From Margaritifera margaritifera (taxonomy: Eukaryota > Mollusca > Bivalvia > Unionida > Margaritiferidae): a stretch of DNA of 64,000 nucleotides. The DNA is taken from the NCBI GenBank assembly GCA_029931535.1, contig JAQPZY010001625.1, forward strand, positions 310,001-374,000, in the 5' to 3' direction. Below the pieces are notes generated by a model. That model saw only the letters and a list, made by a program, of their open reading frames with translations, made no database searches and was not told the origin of the DNA. The position numbers and the translations under genes were made by a program. Shown piece by piece: positions 1 through 11,904 of this stretch. Every line of letters begins with the position of its first letter. The first letter of the stretch is position 1.

Positions 1-345
1 AGCTAGTGATATGAAGAGATACATGAGAACACATACTTGAGTTCAGACCTTACAAATGTGATGTATGCTTGTATTCATGTTTAGAAGTTGGTGTTCTGAT
101 GACACATGAGAACATACAGTGGAGAGAATTTACAAATGTGCTGTCTGTATTTATTCTTGTGTACGAGCTGGTCATCTGAAGAGAACCTTAAGAACATAGT
201 GGAGAAAAACTTTACAAATATGATGTCTGTGGTTATTCATGTTCCCAAGTTTGTGCTCTGAAGAGACACACAAGAACACAAAGTGGAGAGAAACCTTACA
301 AATATGATGTCTGGTTATTCATGTTCACACACCCTTATGAAAATG
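1..345 (+). pseudogene. 3' tail of a decayed C2H2 zinc-finger array
   Basis: The window opens inside degenerate 84-bp C2H2 finger units; recurring fragments such as TTACAAATGTG, GGTTATTCATG and AAGAGACAC mark them. Reading frames shift repeatedly, and the unit near 308-320 has lost bases from the Cys-Gly segment. The stretch matches 29,296-29,640, the tail of the second array, almost base for base, so it is the end of a paralogous zinc-finger gene whose body lies left of the window. No open frame of useful length remains. A pseudogene or untranslated tail is likelier than coding sequence. Confidence 0.85.
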
Positions 346-561
346 TGGGTCTTTTGGATAGCTGTTCAGGTGTATAAGCTGCAAGTTTGTGGCTTTTTTG
401 TGATTAATTAACTTTTCATGTAACAACTTCTGATTCCCTTGGAGTTTTTCTATTTAATCAAATCAGGCCTCTGCTGTTGGCTAAAATCTCTTAGCTCAAA
501 GTAGTAAATGCTCATGATAAGAATCTTCATAGTCCTTTTGACCAATGTTTGGTCAAATCCC

Positions 562-587
562 TATATATATATATATATATATATATA
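562..587. repeat. (TA)n microsatellite
   Basis: Uninterrupted TA dinucleotides. Copy 2 has only a short remnant at the matching place near 29,855. Confidence 0.95.
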
Positions 588-699
588 ACATAATTTTCCT
601 GCCTGTTGGAGGAGCCAGGCAGGCTTGAAATAAATACAAGTTTGGCTAAGGATCCCTACTGCCATACTTACTGTGGCTAGTTCACAAGTAATGTATACT

Positions 700-970
700 T
701 AGTCAAAATTTAGCTCTTTACTATGGAGTTGCTTTTCATAACCATTAATTTCAGTGCCTAGGCAGACACCAAATTTTGGCTAAATGTATGCTTAGCCAAA
801 ATTTGGCTATTGGCTGTAATGTCCATCTTCATAGTCTACATGTATGATTTCTAGGTAGAAACTGAATTTTGGCTAAATGTATGCTTTGCCAAAATTTGGC
901 TATTGGCTGTAATGTCTACATGTATGGTTTCTAGGCAGAAACCAAATTGTGGTTAAGTGTATGTTTTTAT
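700..970. repeat. ~90-bp tandem repeats carrying perfect palindromes
   Basis: About three units of roughly 90 bp, each containing the sense/antisense pair AAATTTTGGCTAA and TTAGCCAAAATTT. At 771-783 and 792-804 the 13-bp arms are perfect, around an 8-base loop. Between the palindromes the units share text of the type GTCTACATGTATG, then TTCTAGGCAGAAACC. Related units occur at 29,930-30,120 and 34,880-35,275. No coding potential. Confidence 0.85.
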
Positions 971-1095
971 ATTAATGTGATAAATTGTCCTATGATCAGT
1001 AGTCTATATGATCAATTGTCCGCGTGAGCAACTGGTTGTGATCAAACGTCTTTTGATCAACAGTTCTGTGATCAAACGTCCACACACGGTTGCTA
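970..1095. repeat. Short GATCAAACGTC-type repeats
   Basis: Several imperfect copies of GATCAAACGTC or GATCAATTGTCC lie in tandem here, at the point where copy 1 loses collinearity with copy 2. No other feature is visible. Confidence 0.6.
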
Positions 1096-1526
1096 TACAG
1101 TAAAATGCTTGTCTAGTGACCGCCAGACCATAGAGGTCATCATTTTTTTCCATCCCCATGACATTTTCTATACAATTTGCCTGCAGTTGGGGATCACCTG
1201 ATCAGTGTGACTTGTGACCGCTGTTTTTGCTCCCATGGAACCTCATGTACTGTGTTTAGAGACAATGATCATCTATGCAGAATGTTTCATATCCCTTCAC
1301 TGAATTAATCACCTGCATTTTAAGATACTAGCAAACTAACCAGCAAACTGGTTTGAACAATTGTACCTAATTACAGTTGCATAGTTGATCGAGTCTTTGC
1401 AATCAAGCAATGTGCTAATGTGCTAAGTCTTTTTATCTGTTTTTATCTATCCAACAATCAATCTATCTATACATGGCCAGCTATTACTTTTTCTTTCTTT
1501 TTGTCTGCCTGCATATCTCATTCCTT

Positions 1527-1547
1527 TCCCCCCCCCCCCCCCCCCCA
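1527..1547. repeat. Poly-C run
   Basis: About 20 consecutive C residues. Copy 2 has only CCCCCACCCC-type sequence at the matching place near 35,840. Confidence 0.9.
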
Positions 1548-2316
1548 TGCTGCTGATGCATTTTTACTTTTAAATCCTTGTACATGACACTTATTTGCAA
1601 ACAAGACCACCTATAAAAAAAACACTTTATATGTGATCCTTGTGTGGTCATTATATACAGGTTTGACTATTTATTTGTATATGATCACAATTTGAAATGT
1701 ATTCAATAGAGTATAGAAATTACAGTGTAACCTGTTGATTTGACAAATGGTAAAAAAAAAACATATTTGACCCATGATTTTAGATTTTTTTTTTTTACAA
1801 AAAATATAAATTCATGAGGTAAATTATCTTTCTTACCCACCACCTACCACCATTACATTCAGTGGTGGTGCCAACCCTACTGTGCATATATACTTACCAG
1901 AATAATGTCTAATCAAGGAATACAAATATCTTCTGAGCTATAATCCTAAGAAAATGAATGGATAATCAAAATGATAATACTTCATGGCCATTAAATATCC
2001 ATATTTCAAATGTAAATTTTGAACTTCTGGAGGTTGAATATTTTCAAGTAGTTCTTTGTTAAGTTATGCCGTAAAATCATGTGACATCAAAAACTAGTTC
2101 ACATTTACTACTCGGTACAATGGACCAGTGTGCTTCCTGTATCTTAGAAAGTGATCACTTAACTGGCTTTGAATTTGGGTGAGCCGTTGATTGAAACAGG
2201 GAAACTTTTTATATTTGGTTTGGTTCGTTCCTTCACAGAAATACAGTACAGCTAAAATGTATAATCTGTTCAACCAGCAGCTTGTCATTACTGTATATGC
2301 AAAGATTTAATTTTAT

Positions 2317-2491
2317 GGTTTTAACGACATTTTTAACACATTAATGGCCATATCATGCAGAGGAAATATGAGCTAAGTGTCTTTCCCAAGGAAACACCAA
2401 TGCAGCCGACCTGGGTTGGCATAGATGAGTATCAAACCTGCAACCCTTGTATTACAAGTCTGATGCTCTACCAACAAGCTACCACATCTCC
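2317..2491 (-). mobile_element. tRNA-derived SINE (family B), copy 1
   Basis: On the minus strand the head starts near 2,491 with a tRNA-like sequence: GTAGCTTGTTGGTAGAGC resembles an A box and GGTTGCAGGTTTGATAC a B box. The triplet at the anticodon position is TGT, suggesting tRNA-Thr ancestry. The body contains CCTTGGGAAAG, reminiscent of the central domain of many metazoan SINEs. The 3' end reads AAAAATGTCGTTAAAACC. The same element lies at 36,623-36,798 inside the other duplicate, so it inserted before the duplication. Confidence 0.75.
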
Positions 2492-2757
2492 TGTATATAC
2501 AGTGAGAATGTATAAGATGAAAATGAACGAAGGGAAAAACTTCAAATATATTTATATAAAAACAACTTCTTTTCATCACGAATTTGGAGGGGTAAGTTGA
2601 TCCAATGCAATTGATATTATGTCTTGTATTTGAATATTTCATAAAAAAGGGACCATTTGTGACAATCTCTCCATTTTGGTCTGTTCTTCGCTGCTATTTG
2701 GAACTTTGCAAAGTCCATCCCTGTCCACTCTTTGATATTATCTTCCCATCTCTTTTG

Positions 2758-2976
2758 TCAGCCTCGTTTTCTCTTTCCTCTCACTGTGACCTGTAAGATT
2801 GTCTTTTGCAGGCCAGATGAGCGTGAAACATGACCATACCATCGTAGTTTGCATTTCTTTATGGTGGTGAGTAGATCTTCATATGGTCCAATTGCACCTT
2901 GGATTCTAATGCACACCTCCTCATTAGAGACGTGGTCTAAGTATGAGATTTTCAGGATCATTCGATAACATCTCAT
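2758..2976 (-). pseudogene. LINE ORF2 C-terminal segment
   Basis: A 72-residue open stretch in the LINE's orientation. It contains HVSNEEV, IGPYEDLL and RWYGHVSRSSGL, the tail that follows the reverse transcriptase in this type of LINE. It is separated from the RT ORF by stops and frameshifts between 2,977 and 3,055. Confidence 0.75.
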
Positions 2977-3055
2977 CTCTAAGGCATGGATTCTTCTTTA
3001 GTTCTGCAGTCAGGGTCCATGTTTCACATGCATACAGGAATATGGACATGACGAG

Positions 3056-3856
3056 CTAGCACATAAGCTTGATCTTTGACCCAATCTTGATGTTGCTGTC
3101 CTTCGAAATAGGCTTCAGCCTATCCAGTACAGTTGTTTGCACAATCCTGGAAAGAACCTCAGATTTTGAACCTTCATCAGAGGTGATAGCACTTAGGTAC
3201 TTGAAGCTTGTCACTGTGCCCAGCTTCTGTCCCTTCACTCTTATTTCCTTTTGGATACTACTTAGGTTGTTTGTCATTAGCTTGGTCTTTTCAGAGCTGA
3301 TCTCGGTCCCATACCTTAGTGATGCTTGGTTGAGATGGTTCACTAAGGTTTCTAGTTCTTGTTCATCGCCTGCTAAGCCATGGATATCATCAGTGAAGTG
3401 CAGGTTGGTGGTTGTTCTGCCTCCGACACCGACACTGTCCTCATGGTCTTCAAAGGCATCAGACATGATCCTTTCCAGGTAGATGTTGAAGAGAGTTGGT
3501 GAGAGAAGGCATCCCTGTCTGACTCCGGCTGTGGCTCTGAACCAATCTTCTATGTTGTCATGGACAAGAACTGCACTAGTGGCCTTGTCATACAGGTTCT
3601 TGATGCTGCTGATTAGTTTTGCATTTATGTTGCATATCTGCATGGTGGCCCACAAGGCTGCATGCCATACATTGTTAAAAGACTTCTTGAAGTCAATGAA
3701 GATCTGATAGAGGTCCTGTTGATGCTGCAGATACTTTTCACAGACGATTCTAAGATTGAAGATATGTTCTATAGTGCTTTGTCCTGCTCTGAAACATGCC
3801 TGTCCTTCAGCAATGATGTGCTCTGCTTGGGGTTTCAGTCTGTTGAGGATAAGCAT
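3056..3856 (-). pseudogene. LINE reverse transcriptase domain
   Basis: A 266-residue open stretch containing the fingers and palm of a non-LTR reverse transcriptase, which in an active element would copy element RNA at the nicked target. Visible motifs are FIDFKKSFNNV (motif A Asp), GVRQGCLLSPTLFNIYLE (motif B) and FTDDIHGLAG (motif C, where FADD or YADD is usual), then SSEKTKLM. The catalytic Asp pair of motif C is retained, but neighbouring positions have drifted and the frame is broken at both ends. Confidence 0.9.
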
Positions 3857-4101
3857 AACCTTGCTTGAGTGACTGATGAGACTGATTGTTTGGTAGTTCT
3901 GGCACAGCTGCAGATTCCCTTTCTTAGGAAGGGTGATGATCAGAGACTGGGTGCATGGGGTGGACCATTCTCCTTGCCAGATTTTGTTGCAGATTGTTGT
4001 GAGGACATCTATCTTGGAGGTTCCTCCTGCTTGAACAAGTTTTGCTGGTATATTCTCTACCCCAGCTGACCTCCCTTTCTTTAGTGTCTTTACTGCAGCC
4101 T

Positions 4102-4476
4102 CTACTTCTGATTTTCTGTGAGACTCTTACCAGCCTTGTCCTGGATTGTGGTAGATCTCCCCTGTTTCCCTGTTGTCAGGTCTTTCACCAACTGGTATGC
4201 CTTTTTACTGTTATTCTGGTTCAGGCTTTTCTCGACTTCCTTACACTGGTCCTCTAACCAGCTTTCCTTCACTCTCTTTAAGCTCTTCTTAATCCTGTTT
4301 TTAATCTCCCTGTATTTTTCTGCTATTTCAAGGTCTCCTCGCTTCCTCCTCAGTTTTCTCCTCACATCACAGAGGTCGAGGATATCTGCTGTGACCTGGG
4401 GCTTTTTTATCCTACGATACTTGCCAAGGATCTCATTGACTGTGCCTATTATTGCCATGTTGAAGGTGGTGATCAA
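4102..4476 (-). pseudogene. LINE linker between endonuclease and RT
   Basis: A 124-residue basic, helix-prone stretch with many Lys, Arg and Glu residues. It contains KAYQLVKDLTTGKQGRS and a terminal GKSLTENQK, the spacer typical of this LINE type just before the RT. Frameshifts separate it from the RT ORF (3,860-4,100) and from the endonuclease. Confidence 0.75.
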
Positions 4477-4530
4477 TGAGTCTAGGTTTATTTCTTCAGC
4501 ATTGTGAGTGGTGCAAATTTACCGCCAAAT

Positions 4531-5520
4531 TTATGCTTCAGATACTTGTGTCACACTTGGATCTTTAAGTTTTTCAAGTTCAAACCTGTTCCTAACCTGT
4601 CTTGGCGTCTTGGTCTTCCTCAGACGAAGTTTGATAGTCATCATCAGCAAGTCATGATCGCTTCCTATGTCAACTCCTGGGAAGCTACGTGTTCTGGCAA
4701 TGTTAACGCTAGACCGGAAGTTCTTCCTCATCAAGATGTAGTCAGTTTGGCTGTGATGTTTTCCATCTGGAATGTGCCAATTCCATCATCTAGATAATTT
4801 GTGGGGGCCAAGGGTGTTCGTTAGCACTAGGTTATTGTAGGTGGCGAAGTCCAGGAGCTTGAGTTCTCTCTCATTGGTAGGTTCATTACATTATGGATCA
4901 CAGATTTTTCGCCAGTCTGCCTGTGCATCTACTCCTACCTTGGCATTCCAGTCTCCTTGAATAACTAGAATATCCTTCTTGGGTGTCTGGTCAATAAGAA
5001 TTTGAAGCTGGTCATAGAACATAGCCATTTCCTCGTCATCATGGTCAGATGTTGGGGCATAAACGTCTATGATGCTGATGTTGAAGGGAGATGCCCTCAA
5101 GCGGATGGTAATCAGCCCGTTTTAGACACTGGTCAACATCCCATGACTGCACTCACAACGTCCTTATGTACCATAAATACGACTCCATGCTCATGCTTGT
5201 CCTCATGTCCACTGAAGTAGAACCTGTGTCCTTCATCTGTTGATCTCTCTCTGAAATTCTTCCAGCGCATCTCGCAGTCCAAGGATGTGCCATTGGCATC
5301 TTCCCAACTCATGGGTTAGCTCCTCGAGTTTCCCTGCTGGTTTTAATGTTCTGACATCACACGTTCCAATGGTGATATTATCTCTTGCCCATACTTTGAT
5401 GGTAGTTGCACCAGTAGCATACTTATCACCTCTGTCCTTGTGTCCAGCGGATGGCGCAGTCAATGGTAACCTGGGCTGCGACCAATCCGGTATGAGAACT
5501 CTATCTATTGTCAGTTTCAT
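4531..5520 (-). pseudogene. LINE APE-like endonuclease domain, broken
   Basis: Three open pieces together cover an exonuclease/endonuclease/phosphatase fold. Piece 5,233-5,520 has TIGTCDVRTL and GKLEELTHEL (N-terminal strand and helix). Piece 4,891-5,100 has IDVYAPTSDHDDEE and VIQGDWNAKVG. Piece 4,531-4,734 has GSDHDLLMM, the C-terminal SDH motif. In a working element this domain nicks the target DNA. Stops or frameshifts separate the pieces, so it is dead. Confidence 0.85.
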
Positions 5521-6822
5521 TTTTTCATCCCTGGCGTATCATGGGCAGTTGCAACCTGGTGGAGCCCATCCCTCTCCAGGCTGTAGACCACAGCCAATAT
5601 CCATGTTACTATATGGCTCGCCCTGGTCTCGAACATGTGGCTGTTGAGTTCATCTTGGAACCCTTCTGCCCTGGCTGTTCACTTCAACTTGAAAGACTTC
5701 CGCCCTGTGATGTCATGTTACCACCACCCTATTTCTCCCATATGTGGGAAGACTCATGGAGGCGGGAGTGTCTTGTCTTCCCTCGCAAATTTTATCTTAC
5801 CCACTGCCTATTAAAAAACGGGATAGAGTGCACTTATTGGGGTGAGAGTACCTAAGTAATAGAGTATGTGGGATGCATATTAATGAGTATATCAACAGAA
5901 CAGGTAGCATTCTAATTCCTTATATTTTTAAATCTGACATTACATAAGATATGTTTTAAAAATAATGTACATGTACAAAGCACTTTTTTTCATACTACAT
6001 GTATGATACCTTCTACTGAGATTGCTTTGGAGGCCATGACTTGGAACAAGTATTATGAGGTAGCATGCTTTTATTCTGATAATGCTTAAAATATCTCAAC
6101 ACCAAGACCTACCTAAATACAAACATTAGTTATGGTTCTGCTGACTTACAACACCCTGAGTTTGTTCATGGATCTGTTTCATATACCTGTCAAACTAAAG
6201 CTTTCAAATCCAACAGTGAAAACTAACAAAATGATTATTTTGTTCCAAGTTAAATGTACTTTTCCATAATTATAATGTAAAATTGTACTTCTGCATGACA
6301 ATATTATTGTAACAGATGTAAGGCTTTTATCAAGCTTGTGTTCCATCTGTTACCAACATCAACAGTTTCATTTCAAAAATTGCATGTACCTAATTAGCCG
6401 AGGTCCATCTTTGATGATTTAAAGGCACCTCATAAAATGTGTGAATGTCTACATCCTCAAAAGGACATGTTTTCAATTATAATTGTAAAATAATTGATGC
6501 GACCTGGTGACTACACAGAGACATTGTTTTACCCATCAATAATATAATTACCATGCTTATAGGATACCCAATTATGTAGGCTATCAATAATGCATAGATT
6601 GACCTAACCTGCTCATAATTGTCATACCTCAGTTTATCCTTTTTATATATCCTGCAACCGATGCTTTTATTTGTTCCCTCTCCTTTTCTGTGAAAGATAT
6701 TTGATTGTTAACTACCGCTAATTGAGACTTTGTGATCAAATAGGTTTCATTAATAGTCTAACTATTTTTCATATTTATTGTTGTTTCTAAACCGTCTGTT
6801 CTTTGAAACTTAATATTTCCAT

Positions 6823-7629
6823 TGTTATGTACATGGAACCTCTAATGATAGCATAAACTTTTGGTCTATGACTGTACTTTAAAATTGTGTCAAATAGTAA
6901 GTCACACTTTAAGTTTGATTAAAGTTGTCAACATGGTCAGAGTTGTTGACCATGTGATGTAGATTTTCCATTTGAAAGACGCATTTAGTATTGCATTTTG
7001 GGTCGTAAAATTACACGTTACCTGTTGTGAAATAGGCCATTTGCAAAGAGTATATAAAACCTTGATGTATGCATTATAATCATTCCAATTTTAAATCCTG
7101 CGTTTAAAACATGTGCATTTTATGATCAGTCTTTGGAGTCATCAGATTGTTTGGAATTATAGTTGTGCTGTAACCTTGTAGTACTGTAATCTTCTAATGC
7201 TGTATTACTGTATACATAATTCGAAAGGAATTATTTATTGGAACATTCATTGGAGTTACCTCAAGTACTCATTAACCTTTGAATTTAAATATATGACTTT
7301 TGGATACTTGTGGACATTCGCAAAGATGATGTGGATTACATTATTGGGGTACATAAGGACATTCCAGACTACCTGTTCATTCAGAACATTCATTCACTCA
7401 GAACATTCATTCACTCGGTACATTCATTCATTCAGAACATTCTATATTTAGGACTTGTGAATAGGACACTTAGGATTATTGGATTATTTGGATTTTAATT
7501 CATGTTAATGTAAGTATCTTTTGAATTTTCACTTTAATTATCTAGAAATAAATTGTTTGTTGATTTTACATACATTCTTGGTTTCACTATCTTTCTGTTA
7601 CATTATCTTAAGACCACAGAGTCGTGACA
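6823..7629 (+). mobile_element. Solo LTR, 807 bp
   Basis: The segment begins TGTTATG and ends CGTGACA (TG...CA) and is flanked by the 4-bp direct repeat CCAT (6,819-6,822 and 7,630-7,633). Copy 2 of the duplication has the uninterrupted site at 37,955-37,970. Inside, TATATAAAAC at 7,051-7,060 fits a promoter TATA box and AATAAA at 7,547-7,552 fits a polyadenylation signal, in the order expected for U3-R-U5. A cluster of CATTCATTCA-type repeats lies at 7,375-7,440. No internal retroelement genes are present, so this is the recombined remnant of an LTR element. Confidence 0.75.
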
Positions 7630-7726
7630 CCATTTTCAAATTTCCCCAATGGCTTTTTGCAGTAAGTTGTTTCTAAACCCTCTAATAGTCCCATGTAGAC
7701 TGTACCAGCATTGTATTCCACCAGCC

Positions 7727-8469
7727 CAATCAAATAAATAAATAAGTCAAATACTTTGTCCATCATTTGACCTGTGGCATCTGCTGATAATTAAATGTTA
7801 AAATAATGGAATATTTTAGCCAAATTGTTGATCCATCATTTCGACCAGTGGTATATTCTAATAGTTAAATGTTTGGATTTTTTTTTACAGTATTGCAAGA
7901 AAAGGAATATTCGATTTTTCTAGCTTTTATATTTTGAGGAAAGTTTTTCCAGTTTTGGAAAATGGTCAGTATGGAAAATTATAAAAAGTATTCTGAAAAT
8001 AGGATATTAGTGATGTTCCTTTTTGGAATATATCATTACATGAATATAGATATTTAATTTTTGGAATGTTTGCACTCTGCACAAACATTCCAATTTTGGA
8101 AGTGTACATAGCTGCAAACTGGATGCATACTTTTCAAGGAAGAATATGAATTTGGAATATTCTGGATCAATAAGTAAATCATTGAAGTACCAGTGTTAAT
8201 TACAACCATAATGGGAGCATCACCCCATTTTGTCTTCAATAAATGTTAATTTATTGACTCTCAGAAAAATAGTGTTCAAAATGTATGCTATTCTGAAATG
8301 TACAAGTGCAGCCAGACTTGAGGGTATTATTTCACAAATTAAAAAATTATTAGACCAGTCAGGATAAGATGTTTAATGAAGCTGCAGAGCCTTGAGTGTA
8401 GCAAGTAATCAAATGTCATCTGCTACTTTACACTTACAACTTAATAAAATATTTTTGACAGTGCAAGGA
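7727..8469. other. No recognisable feature
   Basis: AT-rich sequence beyond the edge of the duplication. Only short chance frames were seen, with no convincing motif. Confidence 0.6.
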
Positions 8470-8471
8470 AG

Positions 8472-8600
8472 TGACACTGCTTGGTCTAGTGGTAATAGCT
8501 AGGATTACAGGCTGAAAGGCCTGTGGTTCTGTTCTTGCCAGAGGAGACTAATTTTACAAAAATGAGAACCACCTCATCTGTATAGGTCTGGACATAATAT
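8472..8600 (+). mobile_element. Possible tRNA-derived SINE head
   Basis: The sequence GCTTGGTCTAGTGGTAATAG resembles a tRNA A box of the Glu/Gly type. About 35 bases later comes GTGGTTCTGTTCTTGCC, a decayed B box. The pair and its spacing suggest a tRNA-derived SINE or tRNA pseudogene. No target duplication or 3' tail could be defined. Confidence 0.4.
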
Positions 8601-8966
8601 GAAGCAGATCATATGTACTCCATAATTACTGGTTGGAGAGGGTTTAAAATTATGCAACAAATACAAGGCATGCCAACTGAAAAAGTGAACTTATGGAGTA
8701 GGTGATAGACACAGAGACTATGTGTATGCTATACGCTCACTAGGAAGTCATAGACATAAGAATTCATAATTTGCAGAGCACAAAGACTGATCACAGAGTA
8801 TAGATAGAAACCTCCTGTGAAAAAAAGATTCATCTGCCTAGGGGTGGTAAGAAGCGCACTTCAGATAAAACTATCCAAAGATGTAAAATCTACAGACAGT
8901 GAGGTGGGCATTTTGCAGAAATTTCAGATAAAGGGAAAAGATCACACATATACACATGCAAATTAG

Positions 8967-8968
<2 letters not shown>

Positions 8969-9034
<66 letters not shown>
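8969..9034. repeat. (TA)n microsatellite
   Basis: 66 bp of pure alternating AT. Confidence 0.97.
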
Positions 9035-9035
<1 letters not shown>

Positions 9036-11890
9036 AGGAGAGGAACACTTCGATACTCAATGCACCAATACCAAAACAAATAGAAACAATTCCAATCCCT
9101 TTAATATAAACATGAAAAGATGATGTATGAATAGACGGAATTTAAACAGAATCAGAATGAAAAGATAGAGATTCATTTAAAAGAAATATAAGAATGTACA
9201 GATTTTACAGCAGCAACAATCAAGACGTATGAAATTTCCAGTGGCATTGAACCTTTCTTTAATAAGATAATCATTTTAAAAAATTGCTAATTAGTATATG
9301 TAAAAGCTCAATTAGACATTGTGATCAGAATCAGGAAGAGTCTCTCAAGAAGGAGAAAAAGTTCATTACATAATTTTTTACCATAGAATCAGAGCTATTA
9401 ATATAATGAATGGGAGAGAAATGGCTGCCATTGAATTTTATTCTACATTTAGATCCCAAATTTGGACAGGAAATAGCAAGGGAACAAGATGAATGATAGC
9501 TTGTATCAACATACAGAAAAAAAATATAATAAATGTTGCTTTTATGCTGTGGAATCAATTTTAAGTACATCGAGTGATCATGTAAATTGTACAAATACAA
9601 TTTAGATATATACAGTCATTGGTTTGATACATGTCTAAATAAAAAGAGGACATTGGTAATTTGAAAATGAATTTGACATGTCCGTAAATGTGTATAAATA
9701 GTCGAACCATGCTACATATAATTAGTTAGAATAATTAAAATGAAAGTAGAATGACATGTTAATTATATTTCAATGTCATGGCCTTAATGACTAAAGGTGA
9801 AATGTACAATTACGATGTAAAAAACGATTTTTCAAGATAGGGGTCATAATAGATAAGAGTAAACATATCTTCAAAAATATGCTTGCATTATTCTATGTAC
9901 CAGAAAAAATTATCAGAACACAAAAAGACAATGTAAAAGCATAGACTACTCAATAGAAGGCTCGGTTGTAAATTTCAGAAATTATATAAACACCAGTTTA
10001 AAAACTTATTTATTATAATTTTTTGAAAGTATCATTGTACTAAAGATCCAGACTTTTTATTAACAAAATCAAATATCCTGGACAATCAAAACAACAGAGC
10101 ACAGTCCATCAGAGTTTTGTATTTACCTCAAATCAATCCACACACGATATAAAAAGTTTACAGAGGAACATTCTGTATTGAAGTATTTTATTATTCGTTT
10201 AGTAAAATTGTAGATACAGTGTGTCAAGAATTAAGAACCAGAAAACCTATGTTGTTCACAGAGGAAGATGAAAAACATTTTAACTGAACAAATGCATGTT
10301 ATATCAGTGAAGAAAAACTTCGTGACCGCAATCATTTAAAGGCAAGTATAGAAGTTTAGCACATAATGAAAGTAATTTGAATTAAAAACTTCCAAAGTAC
10401 ATAACATTGTTCATTCATAACGTGTGTGGATATGGCGGTCACTTATTCATCAAGACACTTGTAACAAAATGACACAGATAAAGTTGTGACAATCATACCA
10501 AGAAATACATAGCAATTTGCAAGGATTTCAAGGTTGATATATTCATGAAAGAAGGAAAAGAACGAGTTAAAAGAACGATCAGGTTTGTAGAAGCTTTATA
10601 TTTATTCGACCAGCTACGGAACATCCAACCAAAGAATTTTGATGAAACATTTACAATAACACTGAAACAGTTTACAAATATTATGTCAGAGTCATGTAAA
10701 TCCTCGGAGTGAAAACGACAGCACAGTGAAGCTGCAGTCTAAATATCTGAGGAATAATAATACTAGTTTTATTGTCATTAACATCATGCAACACATATGT
10801 CAATATAATAAATGAATTCGTACAAAGTTACAAATACATATGCAGTAAAATTAAATAGGTATGAAAAACATGATAAGACAAGCATAAGCACACACACACA
10901 AACTACCTTTGACTTATCAAAATAAAATCGGACTAACTCTTTGGTACCAACGACTAGAGAAGCAAGCATGTAGTTCATTTATAAGCTATATTCACCTGTT
11001 TCATTTATGATGCGTCATAATTACATGTTTTAAGAAACTACATATGTATATCCCATGAAGGTGAACAGCTAATTTTAGCTAATTATTTAATCTAGCATGG
11101 TGTTGTCAGGGAAATAAAATGCATACAATATAAACTGCATTATTATAGGATTTTGTTTTCAGCCAAAATGATATAATAATTTAAGCGAAAAGAAATCATG
11201 ATTGCAATGAGTATAGCAATGCATGAATTTTCTGCAATAATTTTAAATAGAGCTGACTGTAAGTTGAGTACTTTAAAAGAATGTATTTTTAATTTCCAAT
11301 TGAATCACGACATTAAAAGTAAGATCTGAATTCTCTTGGGATATAGAGTCTTTCACAAGGCCCAATTTTAGTATTCAGGCAATGTGCGCTTGCAACAAAC
11401 TGGGTATTTTGTTTTGAATGTCTTATCGATATCAATAATTAGGTAGTTTTCAAATCCAAATTCTTGTATTATTTCAGCGTAAAAAGATAATTTCCTGTTA
11501 ATAGATATATTATAGCTCCGTCGTGACTTATATTGAGAGTCCAATGTACCTTGATAGCTTGATTACATACCCATACTATTTCATCGGTAGCTTTGAAAGG
11601 TCTAACGAAACAGCTATACAACCTAAAGAAAGTTTTACCAACCACAGAATAATTCGAACATATAAAATGAGGATTTATCAGTATATACGTGATGTCATGG
11701 AACATTTCAACCTAAAGAAAAAAAAAGTCTAAAGGACTGTTATGTGAAAAAATACAAAAATGATATGTACCAATTTTGAGGAGTTTAAAAATGACAATGA
11801 AAACTTACAAATTTGAAATGTACAAATAGTGTTTATTCAAACAAAAGGAATATTACTAGAAAATGAAGAAAATGAATTTACTCGGGTCTT
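9035..11890. other. No recognisable feature
   Basis: AT-rich sequence of about 2.9 kb. Open frames are short (64-89 residues), without codon bias or motifs. I see no gene, RNA or repeat here. Confidence 0.55.
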
Positions 11891-11904
11891 ACCAATTGAG
11901 ATTT

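Larger units (their letters stand above)
2649..5814 (-). mobile_element. APE-type LINE retrotransposon, decayed
   Basis: A minus-strand non-LTR retrotransposon. Its 5' end is near 5,814 and its 3' end near 2,649. It encodes an endonuclease/exonuclease/phosphatase-type endonuclease (about 5,520 to 4,530), a basic linker (about 4,476 to 4,102) and a reverse transcriptase (3,856 to 3,056) with a C-terminal tail to about 2,758. Stops and frameshifts break the ORF throughout. Copy 2 of the duplication lacks the element: flanking ...TTTCATAAAAA joins directly to CGGATAGAGTGC at 36,947-36,966, which fixes the insertion limits. A-rich flanks blur the target duplication. Confidence 0.9.
1..7726 (+). 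repeat. Segmental duplication, copy 1
   Basis: This block aligns in the same orientation with 29,296-38,055. Collinear pieces are 1-970 with 29,296-30,070; 1,100-2,648 with 35,413-36,955; 5,815-6,822 with 36,956-37,962; and 7,630-7,726 with 37,963-38,055. The interruptions in copy 1 are a LINE and a solo LTR. The 5' edge is a zinc-finger array tail in both copies, so the unit is a zinc-finger gene plus its 3' flank, duplicated in tandem about 29.3 kb apart. By eye the copies differ by several percent. The coordinates are approximate. Confidence 0.85.

Noticed and set aside
3069..3868. Plus-strand open frames over the LINE RT (for example 3,069-3,482)
   Set aside because: Antisense shadows of the reverse transcriptase, which is clearly on the minus strand.
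5285..5855. Plus-strand open frames of 115-120 codons over the LINE
   Set aside because: They are antisense to the endonuclease and 5' region of the minus-strand LINE and show no motifs of their own.
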